NCBI RefSeq assembly: GCF_003946405.1
Contig: NZ_RHOG01000011.1
Location: 1 to 64,000, forward strand
Direction of reading: 5' to 3'
DNA length: 64,000 bases
Origin: Lacticaseibacillus yichunensis
GTDB taxonomy: Bacteria > Bacillota > Bacilli > Lactobacillales > Lactobacillaceae
In this document: positions 36,702 to 45,422 of the stretch, in pieces
Position numbering within the stretch: the first letter of the stretch is position 1
How the letters are laid out: the number at the start of each line of letters is the position of its first letter
Translations under genes and position numbers: made by a program
The notes under the pieces: model-generated
Seen by the model: the letters and a program-made list of their open reading frames with translations, nothing else
Database searches by the model: none
Told to the model about the DNA's origin: nothing

Positions 36702-37817
36702 CTAATGATGGCGGGGCTTCAGGGTAAACTGCTTGTCATGCCAGTGCTTGACGTAGGCCTTCAGCGGACCGGATGTCACGCCAGCCGGCACCTCGACGCG
36801 GTAGGTCCCGCCGCGCAGCGTGGTGCTGGCCACGCCATCTGGGCCGGTCGTCAGCGTCGCCACGTGCTTGCGCCGACGCCGGACAACGAGCGAAGCGTCA
36901 GCTAGCGCGGCCCCGTCTGCGGTCAAGGCCGTGACACGCAGTTCATAGCGGCTGCCCGCCACCAGCAGGCCGCGAAGCAATAGCCAGATCACGCCGAGTA
37001 GCAGGATCCCGGCCAGCCCCCACGCTGCCAGCTTCAGTTTGTTCCAGCGCTCTGCCCAATTTGAAGCGGTCTTATCCGCCTTGGTGTAGGGGACCCGGCG
37101 GCCGGTGATCAGCAAGCGATGCGAGTTGATCATGTAAGGCGTGCACGTCATCAATGTTACCAGGTCCTGTCCCGGCTCGACCTTGAGCGAGCCGATATCA
37201 CTGGGGTCGATCGTCTGCCGCTTGAAGACCTGATAGGCCAGCGTTTTGTCACCGATCTTGATGAAAAATTTGGCGCCGTTTTTCAGCTCCGGCAGGCGGG
37301 TGAACAGCTCGGCATTGGGAATCCCGCGATGCGCGGAGATCACCGCGTGCGTATTTTTCCCGCCGGTCGGATAGCTCGTGCCGTCCAGCAGGCAGGCGCC
37401 GAATTGCAGCAACCAGTCCGTCGTGCGAGAAAAAACAGGTAGCGACACGCCGATCGTCGGAATGGTGAGTTGCGCGATCGTGTCATTTGTCAGCGTCTGT
37501 TGGTCGCGTTTGGCGCTGGTCTTTGCGGTGCCTTGCGCATTGACGGCCGTGTTGAACGCCGCCACGCCAGGCGCCGCACCAGTTTTCGCCAGCGCCGTAT
37601 TTTTGGCCTGATACTGTTTGTACTCGCGCTTCAAGGCCGCCGTATTCTTCTTCGTTTCGCGGACCTGATAGGCGTCGATCACCTGCTGATTTTTGTACGA
37701 GACATACGCATCCGACACGAAGGGATAGGCCAGCACCCCGATGCCGACGACGATCAGGAGCAAAATGATGATGTCGATCGCCCCAATCGGCTTTTTCGCT
37801 TTCTTTTTCGCCATCAT
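36702..37817 (-). CDS. srtC: Class C (pilin) sortase with C-terminal extension
   Basis: 371 residues. N-terminal membrane anchor at 12-32; catalytic H163 (ISAHRG), C225 (TLMTCTPY) and R234 (NSHRLLITGRR). A lid-like TTDW at 132-135 precedes the LLDGTSYPTGG block. A second membrane segment (264-285) is followed by about 85 residues resembling a carboxypeptidase-regulatory/SpaA-like beta-sandwich, unusual for a sortase. It would polymerise the LPHTG pilins encoded upstream. The preceding gap holds a terminator-like stem. GGAGGCAC precedes ATG 37817. Confidence 0.92.
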   Translation of the reverse strand: MMAKKKAKKPIGAIDIIILLLIVVGIGVLAYPFVSDAYVSYKNQQVIDAYQVRETKKNTAALKREYKQYQAKNTALAKTGAAPGVAAFNTAVNAQGTAKTSAKRDQQTLTNDTIAQLTIPTIGVSLPVFSRTTDWLLQFGACLLDGTSYPTGGKNTHAVISAHRGIPNAELFTRLPELKNGAKFFIKIGDKTLAYQVFKRQTIDPSDIGSLKVEPGQDLVTLMTCTPYMINSHRLLITGRRVPYTKADKTASNWAERWNKLKLAAWGLAGILLLGVIWLLLRGLLVAGSRYELRVTALTADGAALADASLVVRRRRKHVATLTTGPDGVASTTLRGGTYRVEVPAGVTSGPLKAYVKHWHDKQFTLKPRHH

Positions 37818-37847
37818 GTGCCTCCTTCTCAGCGACTTGTCTCGATA

Positions 37848-37881
37848 GCAAAAAGGAGAAGCGGCCGGCTCCTCCTTTTGC
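37848..37881 (-). terminator. Terminator-like stem between major pilin and sortase
   Basis: GCAAAAGGAG..CTCCTTTTTGC forms a stem with a T-rich 3-prime arm on the minus strand. It probably lets most transcripts stop after the major pilin, so sortase is made in smaller amounts. Confidence 0.6.
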
Positions 37882-37895
37882 AGGTGCGGGGAAAA

Positions 37896-38984
37896 TTAGG
37901 CTGCGCGCCGCTTGTTGTAAGCCACGCCGCCAAGTGCGATCAGCGCCACGCCCAGCACGACAAAGGCCACGATGCCGGCGCCACCGGTATGCGGGAGAAT
38001 GCCTTCTGGGGTATCGGTGACGGTCGTTGCGTTATCGCCCGGCTTGACTGAAGCGTCCGCAGCCGCCTTGCCATCGATCGCCGCATCCTTGTTGTAGCCG
38101 TTTGGTGCCGCGACTTCTTCGATCGTGTAGGACTTGTCAGGATCAAGGCCTGTCAGCACGCCATCGACCGTTGCTTCTGGATTCGCCTCAAAGCCGAATT
38201 CGCCTTTGTCGTTGGAAACAAAGGTCGTTGCCTGGTCCCTCGTGCCCCAGGAAACATCGGAGGCGCCAGCTGGCAATTCGGTCAGCGCTGCATTTTCAGA
38301 ACCCTTGATGGCGGCATAGAGGTCGCCTTGCTTGATGTAGAACTTCGCACCGGCCAAAACAGTCTTGGTGTTCGTCTCGTCAACCTTGGTGAACTTCAAC
38401 TTATACGTCTTGTCGACTTGTTCCTTCGGATAAACATACGCCACGCCATCGGAAGCCGGCGCCTTCACAGGCAGGGAAAGCACGAAATCAAAGGAAGTCT
38501 TGTAGCCAGCCGGTGTCTTTGTTTCACGGAAAAGATAGACAGCGGGCTGACCATTTGAGGATTTAGGCAAGTCGAAGGTGACTTGCCCGTTCTGAGTCGT
38601 GTCGCTGAGGTCCGGCTTTGCATCTGTGAGGTCAAACACCGTGGTATGGCCGTTATCATCTGCCTGATTAGCATCCGCGGCAGTCAACGTACCATCCTTG
38701 ATCTTGCTCCAATACTGGGCCGTCACATCATACACGGAATACTCCGCACCATCGACACGGGCATTATTCGCCTTGTCCGCTGTTGCCGGCAACGTGTCGA
38801 CAGGGACAGGGTTGCCGGTCGGCTGATTGCTGGCCGAAACATACTTGGTCAGCGTCACCTTCTGTGTCTCGCCGTCCGCTTTGACCGTTGTTGCGTTGAG
38901 ACCATTGGCCGCCAGAGGCAATGCCAACAGGGCCGCACCGATCACGATCAGTGCTTTCTTTACAAGTGAATTCTTCATAATCAT
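37896..38984 (-). CDS. LPHTG pilin, likely major (SpaA/SpaD-like) subunit
   Basis: 362 residues from ATG 38984 (GGGGG five nt upstream; ATG 38978 is possible). Sec signal peptide to about residue 37. Pilin motif VYPKE supplies the lysine for polymerisation; the E-box YTIEEVAAPNGY and Cna-B/SpaA repeats suggest isopeptide bonds. C-terminus ILPHTGGAG, hydrophobic stretch, KRR. Being adjacent to the sortase, like spaA/spaD, it is probably the shaft. It is 29 bp from the gene upstream. Confidence 0.9.
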   Translation of the reverse strand: MIMKNSLVKKALIVIGAALLALPLAANGLNATTVKADGETQKVTLTKYVSASNQPTGNPVPVDTLPATADKANNARVDGAEYSVYDVTAQYWSKIKDGTLTAADANQADDNGHTTVFDLTDAKPDLSDTTQNGQVTFDLPKSSNGQPAVYLFRETKTPAGYKTSFDFVLSLPVKAPASDGVAYVYPKEQVDKTYKLKFTKVDETNTKTVLAGAKFYIKQGDLYAAIKGSENAALTELPAGASDVSWGTRDQATTFVSNDKGEFGFEANPEATVDGVLTGLDPDKSYTIEEVAAPNGYNKDAAIDGKAAADASVKPGDNATTVTDTPEGILPHTGGAGIVAFVVLGVALIALGGVAYNKRRAA

Positions 38985-39013
38985 TGGTTCCCCCAAAATA
39001 GTTTTTTAACTAG

Positions 39014-40528
39014 TTAGTTAACTGATCTCCGGTTCCGATAACGAAGCGCCAGCACCAGTGCGATCACCACGACCCCGATGGCCGAAAGCCAAGAGGCCCA
39101 GGCGCTGCCGGTGTGTGGCAGGTAATCCCACAATTTTGGTGTTGGGTGGTGCGGTTGCGTGGGTGACACTGGTTTGTCCGGTGTCATGGGTGAAGCGACA
39201 TTCACGACCTTGTATGGATCCGTTTGGCCGCGCGTGTACTCCCCGGCTACGATCTGAAACGCAATGGCCTTGGTGTTTCGCACATAGCCAGCCGGCGCCC
39301 TGACTTCAACCAGCGAATAATGACCAGCGGCCAAGCCTTGAATGGCAAAACGCCCATCTTTTCCCGACGTCAGGGTGGCCAGGCCCGCCGCTTTGTACGA
39401 CGTGGTGATCGGCGCGGACACATTTTTCCACGCCCAGCCGTCCTTGGCCTTGATCAGGTAGGCACCCTGCTCGTTTTTCACCACGAAGACGGCGCCGGCC
39501 AATGGTTGTCCAGACTTCGCATCGACCTTGATGAACCGCTTGCCGCCGGTGACATCCACCGTGTAATCCTGTTGCGGGTCATCGCCGCCCGGATAGACGA
39601 TCGCGCGGTTGACCAGCAGCTCATCCGCTGGGGTGCCGGCCTTGATCGCCATGTCATAAGTGACGGTGATCGTTTTGCCGGCATCCCCCGTCAGCTGGGT
39701 GACGTCAAAGGCTAGGGAAAAACTGTGCGCAGTGGCATCGCGGACCCGATACAGCCCCGCAGTCGCCGTGACTGGCTGTCCGTCGATCGCCACATGAATG
39801 CCGCCGTGGCGGACAAGCTCGGCGTTGGCGCTGTCCGAAATGGTGAACGTCTTCAGCGCGCCGATATCCGCCGGCACCGTCACCGCGATCTTGTATGGAA
39901 TGGTTTCCCCATACGCGAAATTGGTGCGGTTCGCCGTGACGGTTTTCGCGATCGTCGTTTCGCCGCCGCTCACCACATTCTTTGGAAACAGATCGATCTG
40001 CGATTGAATCTGGCCGTCTGCCATCAGCGGCAACACAACGACCAAGTTTTGGCTCTGCCCATCAATGCCGGCGGGCGTGCCAGTTTCCTTGAACAGATAA
40101 ACCGCGTACTGCCCATTTTCGCGAAGCGTGAGGCCGGCGAACCGCGCTTCACCCGAGCCAGCCGTTTGGTGACTGACCACCGCTTGGCGCGAAAAATCGG
40201 CCTGCGTATTCGCAAAATGGGCCTGCGCCGCCGCCACATCATGGCCATCTGCGACATACGCCCAAAAATCGGTCGTGATGTCATACGCAGTGAAGGTCAC
40301 GCCATTCAGCGGGCGCGCGGACTGGCCAAAATCGGGAATGGCCGCACCGTCGTTGGCCTGTTTGTCCGGCAACGTCTCGTCGAAGAGCAGCTTGTGCAGG
40401 ACGATATCGACGGTCGTGGGCGCTTGTGTCTGAGCCGCGGCGGTTGCTTGCGCCGGGCTGAGCGCGACCCCAAGCAACATCAGGAACGCGGCGCCCACTG
40501 CAAGAAGTGCTTTCCATCGCTTACTCAT
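39014..40528 (-). CDS. LPHTG pilin, accessory or second backbone-like (504 aa)
   Basis: Start ATG 40528 with GGAGGTGCG upstream. Signal peptide ends near AQATAAA. Contains a pilin-type DLFPKN motif, a Cna-B-like domain with E-box YSLVEVRAPAGY, and the C-terminal anchor YLPHTGSAW..RYRNRR. The FPKN lysine means it could itself be polymerised; its middle position equals spaB/spaE. It overlaps the tip gene by eight bases. Confidence 0.88.
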   Translation of the reverse strand: MSKRWKALLAVGAAFLMLLGVALSPAQATAAAQTQAPTTVDIVLHKLLFDETLPDKQANDGAAIPDFGQSARPLNGVTFTAYDITTDFWAYVADGHDVAAAQAHFANTQADFSRQAVVSHQTAGSGEARFAGLTLRENGQYAVYLFKETGTPAGIDGQSQNLVVVLPLMADGQIQSQIDLFPKNVVSGGETTIAKTVTANRTNFAYGETIPYKIAVTVPADIGALKTFTISDSANAELVRHGGIHVAIDGQPVTATAGLYRVRDATAHSFSLAFDVTQLTGDAGKTITVTYDMAIKAGTPADELLVNRAIVYPGGDDPQQDYTVDVTGGKRFIKVDAKSGQPLAGAVFVVKNEQGAYLIKAKDGWAWKNVSAPITTSYKAAGLATLTSGKDGRFAIQGLAAGHYSLVEVRAPAGYVRNTKAIAFQIVAGEYTRGQTDPYKVVNVASPMTPDKPVSPTQPHHPTPKLWDYLPHTGSAWASWLSAIGVVVIALVLALRYRNRRSVN

Positions 40529-43500
40529 GGCGCACCTCCCGGCGAAAAGCCGCAACGATCAAGATCAGGAACCCGGCCAGCGCGAACATCGCCAAGGCCA
40601 TGACCAGGTACCGCGACACGCCACCGCCGCCGGTATGCGGCAAAATGGTCTGCGGCATGTTGGTGATGGTAGCGATGCCATCTGTTTTAGCCAGATTCTG
40701 CGCCTTTTTGTCACCCGGCGCATAGAACTCGACCGTGCCGTCCAGCTTGACCTTGATCGTGTACGCGCCGGTGCCGCGCAAATATCCCGTTGGCGCCGTG
40801 GTTTCCGTCAACGTATACGTGTGTCCAGCCTGAAGCCCCATAGCCGTCATATTCCATTTCTGGCCGGCCACGTTTTCAGACTTCAGGACAGCAGGGGCGG
40901 CATCGCTCGTCGTATCCTGGAGGCTGAACTGAGCGCCAGTCAACTGCGTCTTGTGGTTCCAATGATCCACTTTGTTGAGGTGAAAATTGACCGTCGTGCG
41001 CTTATCTGTGAAGGCGTACGTCATCGTTGTTGGGGCGTCGGCATCGACTGTCAGTGCCGGATCCTGAGACGCATTACCAAATGAGATCTCTCTTGGCGTC
41101 GCATCGACGTCATACCCATCCGGTGCCGTCTTTTCAACCAGCTCATAAGTCGTGTCGCGGTCAAGCGCTTGGGAAAATTGAACGTGGCCATCCGCATCAG
41201 TTGGCGCGGAGGTGATTGCTTTGTCCGGCTGGTCCTTCGGATACAAGGTGAAGATCGCCCCGGCCAGCGGTTTGCCTGTCGCCTCATCCTGCTTCAAAAC
41301 GTTGAGTTGCCACGATGGCGTATCGGTTTTAATGAAGTGCAGGACATTGCCAGCCGTCGACTCGCCACTACTTGAAACGTAAAACGAATCCTTGTCATAT
41401 ATGCTTGGTGTCTGAGTTGGGAGTGCAGATGGGACCCATTTCTTGTCTGCATTTTGACTCAGGTGTTGCCACTGATAATCAGTTGTTAGTTCAAATCGCG
41501 TAGGCGTGGCATCGAGCGAATAGCCAGTCGGCGCAACTGTTTCAGTGATCTCATAGACGCCTGGGGCCAGCGGCTGGGTCTGGTTTGCATCGGTGATCGT
41601 TGCGACTGGTGTTTTCGTCTCGGACCCATCTTCGGCTGTCGTGATCTGATCGAGCTTGAATGTTGCACCAGTCAGCGGAGCGTCCCCTGCCTTGGCGCCG
41701 GTGGCAACTTTTCTGACGTCGATCACGTGTTGTGTATTTGTGAGCGTAACTTGTGGATCGGTCGTAGACGTGAAATCAAGGTCGCCGTTTCCATCGAGAT
41801 CCCCAGTCAGGGTCGTACTGAATTCTTTCCCGGTTGACTGGCCATTGACCGTCGCCCCAACCTCTTTGACAACATACTTTGCAGTCGGCGAGAGCTTCTT
41901 AAACGTAGCCGTGAAATCGTTCGCCGCATTCAACGTGACCGGATCGCCAACGGGTTGGTCCTTCGTTTGCGATGTCCCGTCTGCGACTTGGTAGAGTTGA
42001 ACCGTCGCCTCGGCATTTTGCTGATCGACAGGGTCGCCTAAGTGCCAGACCTTCTTCACGGTTGCCTGAGCGAACTGCGTATTTTCGACCGTCCCGGTAT
42101 TTTCACCAGTGTAAGCCGAGAAGTTGAGGTCCCACCGGTGATTCGTATCGCCGCTGACCGCCACTGTGCGGCCAATGATCGAGCCAAACACGTGGGCACT
42201 TTGAACAACGAGATTCGCATCCGGGGCGAGAATCGACCCATAAAACGTATCATTACAGATTGAGATGGTCTGGCCATCTTTATAGCCATAAAAATTCCAG
42301 AGAATCTTCGCCTTGTTGAAGTCTTTCAGATCAGCGTCAGTGAGGCCCTCAAACGAGATATTGCCGGCATCCCCGGCGCTGATATCGGTACCATCGTAAT
42401 TTGAAAAATCGACATTGATAATGATCGGCCGTGAGTTGGGATCGTCAAAGTTGATCCCCGAGAAGTTGATGGCGCTCTTCGCTTCACCTTTTTCGCCAGC
42501 CAGTTGCTCCCACGTCAAGTTGACATAGGCGGCATCTGGCATGACGCCAGTGGTGAATTCATCGCTTGGTGCGGCATTGACGGCGTAGTTATAGTCGGCC
42601 GCCTGCTGGTCCTGCGGGAGTTCAACGAAGTAATACGTGCCCGGCGCGCTGACCGAGATATTGATCTGACCATTCTTATCTGTGGTCAGGACGTTTTTAT
42701 CCAGCCGATTATTTTGGCTATCAAAGACAGTGATCTTTGAAAAATCGACCGGGGTCAGTTGGCCATCATCGTCTTTTTGAACGAGCTGAAATTTGACGCC
42801 CGAGGTGATCGGCTTGCCATTCTCATCGACCTTCGTCAGTTGCAGTGGGTACATGAGCGGCCATTGTGAGTTGTCGGCTTCGGGATCTACGTCGATGTCT
42901 AGTTCATTGTCGTTTGTCTTCTGGTATGTTTTCCCTTTGCCAGCAAAGAGGTTGGAGACGGTCTCTAATTGCTGGAAAGTCTGATCAAGATCGATGAAGG
43001 GCTGATCAGCGGACTCTTGCGAAACATCGCCGATATGCAGCGCGTCCATCTTCTTGCCATCCAGAGTAAGGGTCGTCTCGCCTTGATTTTGACTAGCCAG
43101 ACCCACAGTGGTGTCTGCCCCTACGACGACTTGCTTAGAAGCAGAGCCAAACGCCGAAGCGGAAAAGCCATTGATATCATCGATCGTCTGAAAATAATTG
43201 ACATCGGTGCCCTTACCTGTAGTCGCGTTCACAGGCAACGGGCCAAGGTCGTCGGCAGTGTGCCAATCACTCGTTGCAGCGAGATCCTTTGTCGCCACAT
43301 TACCGTCCTGGCTAGACCCCAACGTGACCTTATCACGGCCAACAAGCGAAAAATGTTGGGCCGCGCCAAGGATGTCGTATTGTGTCGATGGATAGGTCTG
43401 GGCATACGTGCCTGCCGGTTGCGCGAGTGCCGAACCATCAGCCTTCGCCGTTTTCGCCGCGGGCATCACAAGTACCTGCCCGAGCAAAACAACGGACGCG

Positions 43501-43559
43501 CATAAGATCCGGGTCAGCCGCGTTACTATATTTGTATGACGATCCTTTGTCTCTGTCAT
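40521..43559 (-). CDS. Large LPHTG tip adhesin with choice-of-anchor-A-like domain
   Basis: 1012 residues from ATG 43559, chosen because GAGG lies six nt upstream; earlier ATGs lack a site. Signal peptide to about residue 42. The N-terminal half (YDILGAAQHFSLVG .. LWNFYGYKDGQTI .. GSILAPDANLVVQSAHVFGSIIG) fits the choice-of-anchor A (BsiA) fold seen in surface adhesins. The C-terminal half holds several Cna-B domains with E-boxes (YEITETVAPTGY, YELVEKTAPDGY, YTLTETTAPTGY) and ends ILPHTGGGG. First gene of the pilus operon, the usual position of a tip protein. Confidence 0.9.
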   Translation of the reverse strand: MTETKDRHTNIVTRLTRILCASVVLLGQVLVMPAAKTAKADGSALAQPAGTYAQTYPSTQYDILGAAQHFSLVGRDKVTLGSSQDGNVATKDLAATSDWHTADDLGPLPVNATTGKGTDVNYFQTIDDINGFSASAFGSASKQVVVGADTTVGLASQNQGETTLTLDGKKMDALHIGDVSQESADQPFIDLDQTFQQLETVSNLFAGKGKTYQKTNDNELDIDVDPEADNSQWPLMYPLQLTKVDENGKPITSGVKFQLVQKDDDGQLTPVDFSKITVFDSQNNRLDKNVLTTDKNGQINISVSAPGTYYFVELPQDQQAADYNYAVNAAPSDEFTTGVMPDAAYVNLTWEQLAGEKGEAKSAINFSGINFDDPNSRPIIINVDFSNYDGTDISAGDAGNISFEGLTDADLKDFNKAKILWNFYGYKDGQTISICNDTFYGSILAPDANLVVQSAHVFGSIIGRTVAVSGDTNHRWDLNFSAYTGENTGTVENTQFAQATVKKVWHLGDPVDQQNAEATVQLYQVADGTSQTKDQPVGDPVTLNAANDFTATFKKLSPTAKYVVKEVGATVNGQSTGKEFSTTLTGDLDGNGDLDFTSTTDPQVTLTNTQHVIDVRKVATGAKAGDAPLTGATFKLDQITTAEDGSETKTPVATITDANQTQPLAPGVYEITETVAPTGYSLDATPTRFELTTDYQWQHLSQNADKKWVPSALPTQTPSIYDKDSFYVSSSGESTAGNVLHFIKTDTPSWQLNVLKQDEATGKPLAGAIFTLYPKDQPDKAITSAPTDADGHVQFSQALDRDTTYELVEKTAPDGYDVDATPREISFGNASQDPALTVDADAPTTMTYAFTDKRTTVNFHLNKVDHWNHKTQLTGAQFSLQDTTSDAAPAVLKSENVAGQKWNMTAMGLQAGHTYTLTETTAPTGYLRGTGAYTIKVKLDGTVEFYAPGDKKAQNLAKTDGIATITNMPQTILPHTGGGGVSRYLVMALAMFALAGFLILIVAAFRREVRHE

Positions 43560-43617
43560 GTTGATCCTCATCGCTGGGTCCGCCATCAAACCACTGGTTC
43601 CCAGTTTCTGACATAAT

Positions 43618-43641
43618 AAAAAGCCCCCGTCTCCGGAGGCT
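43618..43641 (-). terminator. Attenuator-type terminator in the pilus operon leader
   Basis: On the minus strand AGCCTCCG-GAGA-CGGGGGCT forms an 8-bp stem (one G-U) followed by TTTTT. It lies 59 nt upstream of the tip pilin ATG and downstream of the operon promoter, so it must be read through for pili to be made. Confidence 0.7.
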
Positions 43642-43694
43642 CACGTGAAGATAACAGCGCAAAGGGCCGCAAAAAAGATGGCCGAGATCACCAT
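43641..43694 (-). CDS. Candidate 17-aa leader peptide of the pilus operon
   Basis: ATG 43694 to TGA 43641: MVISAIFFAALCAVIFT. GGGGTG (43704-43709) lies nine nt upstream. The stop codon abuts the attenuator stem. The reading frame contains a T6 tract (43671-43676); gain or loss of one T would carry translation through the stem. The peptide is hydrophobic with no known relatives by eye. Confidence 0.4.
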   Translation of the reverse strand: MVISAIFFAALCAVIFT

Positions 43695-43728
43695 CCGTCG
43701 CTACACCCCAAAAAAGCCTGTTGCACCG

Positions 43729-43756
43729 TTAAAAAGTCTTCCCCCAAAGACTGTTA
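43729..43756 (-). other. Leader hairpin upstream of the leader peptide
   Basis: GTTAA..AGTCTT / AAGACT..TTAAC forms an AT-rich stem with T5 within the 3-prime arm, near the predicted transcript start. It might be a pause site or weak terminator. Confidence 0.45.
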
Positions 43757-43764
43757 ACTCGCCC

Positions 43765-43793
43765 AATATATCATCTAAAAATCACAGGTGCAA
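43765..43793 (-). promoter_or_regulatory. Promoter of the pilus operon
   Basis: Minus strand TTGCAC (43788-43793), 17-bp spacer, TATATT (43765-43770). About 200 nt of leader precede the tip gene. Confidence 0.6.
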
Positions 43794-44080
43794 GACACTT
43801 ACTTATATTTAATAATTAAAGAACATTGAGATTATTAACACGTTTTTGAATTCGGTTATGGTTTGGGCACGATTGAAATCGGCCAAGAATCGACTGTCTA
43901 TCGGCCCCAGGTTGAAACGGTCGGAAAGTATTTCATTTAAGGAAACAATTGTTTTTGTTTCTTATTACTGAATAAAATTTTTTCGCATAGTTCAGGGATT
44001 GAGCCTCTCCAAAATGGCCGATGCGGCGCGTTGTTAGTTAGGCCGTATACAAAATGGCCCCCAAATGGCCGTCTGCACAA
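43794..44080. other. AT-rich gap upstream of the pilus promoter
   Basis: No gene is supported. AT content is higher than in neighbours; a regulator site is likely but no clear repeat stands out. Confidence 0.4.
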
Positions 44081-44082
44081 CA

Positions 44083-44119
44083 AAAGCGGTTCGCATCAAA
44101 ATTGACACGCACCGCTTAT
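44083..44119 (-). terminator. Terminator of the hypothetical gene pair
   Basis: AAGCGGT..ACCGCTT stem followed by TTGTT on the minus strand. Confidence 0.65.
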
Positions 44120-44133
44120 CATTGATGTGTGAC

Positions 44134-44472
44134 CTAGTCGTCGGCGTTTTTATACCCGATCTGATTCGGCACGATATACAGCGACTTCATCGCCTTGTTC
44201 GCAGACACGCCTTCCTGCTTCGCGAACGACAGGAGAAGATCCACATACTTTTGAATCTGAGCCTTGGAAAACAGCGGAATGCCGTCTTTTGGATCGTTGC
44301 TCCAGGTCAGCGTGAGCGAATCATCGTCTTCCTCTTCAACATCGGCAATGTATTTGATTCGGCCCTCATCTGGCAACTTGAGCCCGATGCTGGCTGTCGT
44401 AAACAGTGCAGGCTTGGCCTCGGCCGGAATCGCATCAAAATCTTGATAAGTGTTAAAGGCAACGTACCTCAT
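44134..44472 (-). CDS. Hypothetical protein (112 aa)
   Basis: Begins MRYVAFNTYQDFDAIPAEAKP. Soluble and acidic; no signal peptide or known motif. The start overlaps the upstream gene by four bases (ATGA), so the two are coupled. Central EEEDDDSLTLTWSND and C-terminal helical segment. Function unknown; the partner is the only clue. Confidence 0.75.
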   Translation of the reverse strand: MRYVAFNTYQDFDAIPAEAKPALFTTASIGLKLPDEGRIKYIADVEEEDDDSLTLTWSNDPKDGIPLFSKAQIQKYVDLLLSFAKQEGVSANKAMKSLYIVPNQIGYKNADD

Positions 44473-45143
44473 TCGGCGTCCTCCCGTAATTGAATGCTCA
44501 GCTGCATGGCGCCCACGCCGTCCCCATTTTCCAGGCGGCCAAATTCGACGACACAGGGGAAGTTGTTCATCTGGTAGGCGAGGTCCGACCAGTCGAGCAG
44601 CTCGTCTGGCAGTGCCCAGAATGTCGGCTGATCAGGCCCGGCCACGGTCATTCCAGCATAAGCCTGGCCTGTGTCGCTATCGACGTAATGCCCCGCGGCC
44701 AGGACAGTGAACTGACGCTTGGCCCAGTCCGCCTCGTCAAGGTTGAAAACACGGTTGTTGTCGCGGGCGATCTGGCGTTCTGCCCCAAACCGATCGTAAT
44801 CGACCAACGCATCGCCGACTGCATAGGTGACCTCGCGCCCTTCGATGACATCCGGCTCAACTTTTTCGGTCACAATCTCAAAATAATGGCGAACGATCTG
44901 AAACGCCTCGATCGTGATCGAATAAAACAGCGGAATGCTAGACCGGTCGGGGTGACGAAGGACCGCCTGGAACAGTCGCGTCTCCAGCTGCACATCGTTG
45001 ACGAGATCCGTGACGAGCGAAACGGCCTCGTCCGGATCATCGGTCAATTGGACACTGAAAGACTCCATGGTGTCTGTTTTATAACTTTGAAGATAACGCC
45101 CATCTTTTTTGGAGCGAAACCACGCGCGATATAACTGTGTCAT
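44469..45143 (-). CDS. Hypothetical protein (224 aa)
   Basis: Start ATG 45143 chosen for GGGGGAGA seven nt upstream. A soluble protein beginning MTQLYRAWFRSKKDGRYLQSYK. No recognisable domain or membrane segment. Coupled to the 112-aa gene. Codon use is normal for the window. It may form a two-protein unit with its neighbour; no function is inferred. Confidence 0.75.
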   Translation of the reverse strand: MTQLYRAWFRSKKDGRYLQSYKTDTMESFSVQLTDDPDEAVSLVTDLVNDVQLETRLFQAVLRHPDRSSIPLFYSITIEAFQIVRHYFEIVTEKVEPDVIEGREVTYAVGDALVDYDRFGAERQIARDNNRVFNLDEADWAKRQFTVLAAGHYVDSDTGQAYAGMTVAGPDQPTFWALPDELLDWSDLAYQMNNFPCVVEFGRLENGDGVGAMQLSIQLREDAE

Positions 45144-45361
45144 TTGTCTCCCCCTATCAGCCTTCATGCATCAATATAGTTATATTTTACCGCTATGAGA
45201 GGCGCGTGCAAGGGACTTGGGACCCAGATGCGGCATGATTTCCCAGGAAATTTTTGCAACAGTTTCGTCCTGATCGTCCACACAAAGAACTAGCGAAAAT
45301 ACCGCGAATACTCACATATACCAATTATTGTCAAAAACCGGCCACGAATCGGCAGCGCGAG

Positions 45362-45376
45362 ATGCAACCGGTTTCC
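45362..45376. promoter_or_regulatory. cre box upstream of galM
   Basis: ATGCAACCGGTTTCC fits 14 of 15 positions of WTGNAANCGNWNNCW. It lies where the -35 of a TATAAT promoter (45384-45389) would be. Confidence 0.5.
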
Positions 45377-45422
45377 ATTCAGGTATAATACAAGGGAACC
45401 TATATAAAGGAGTCGATCACAT

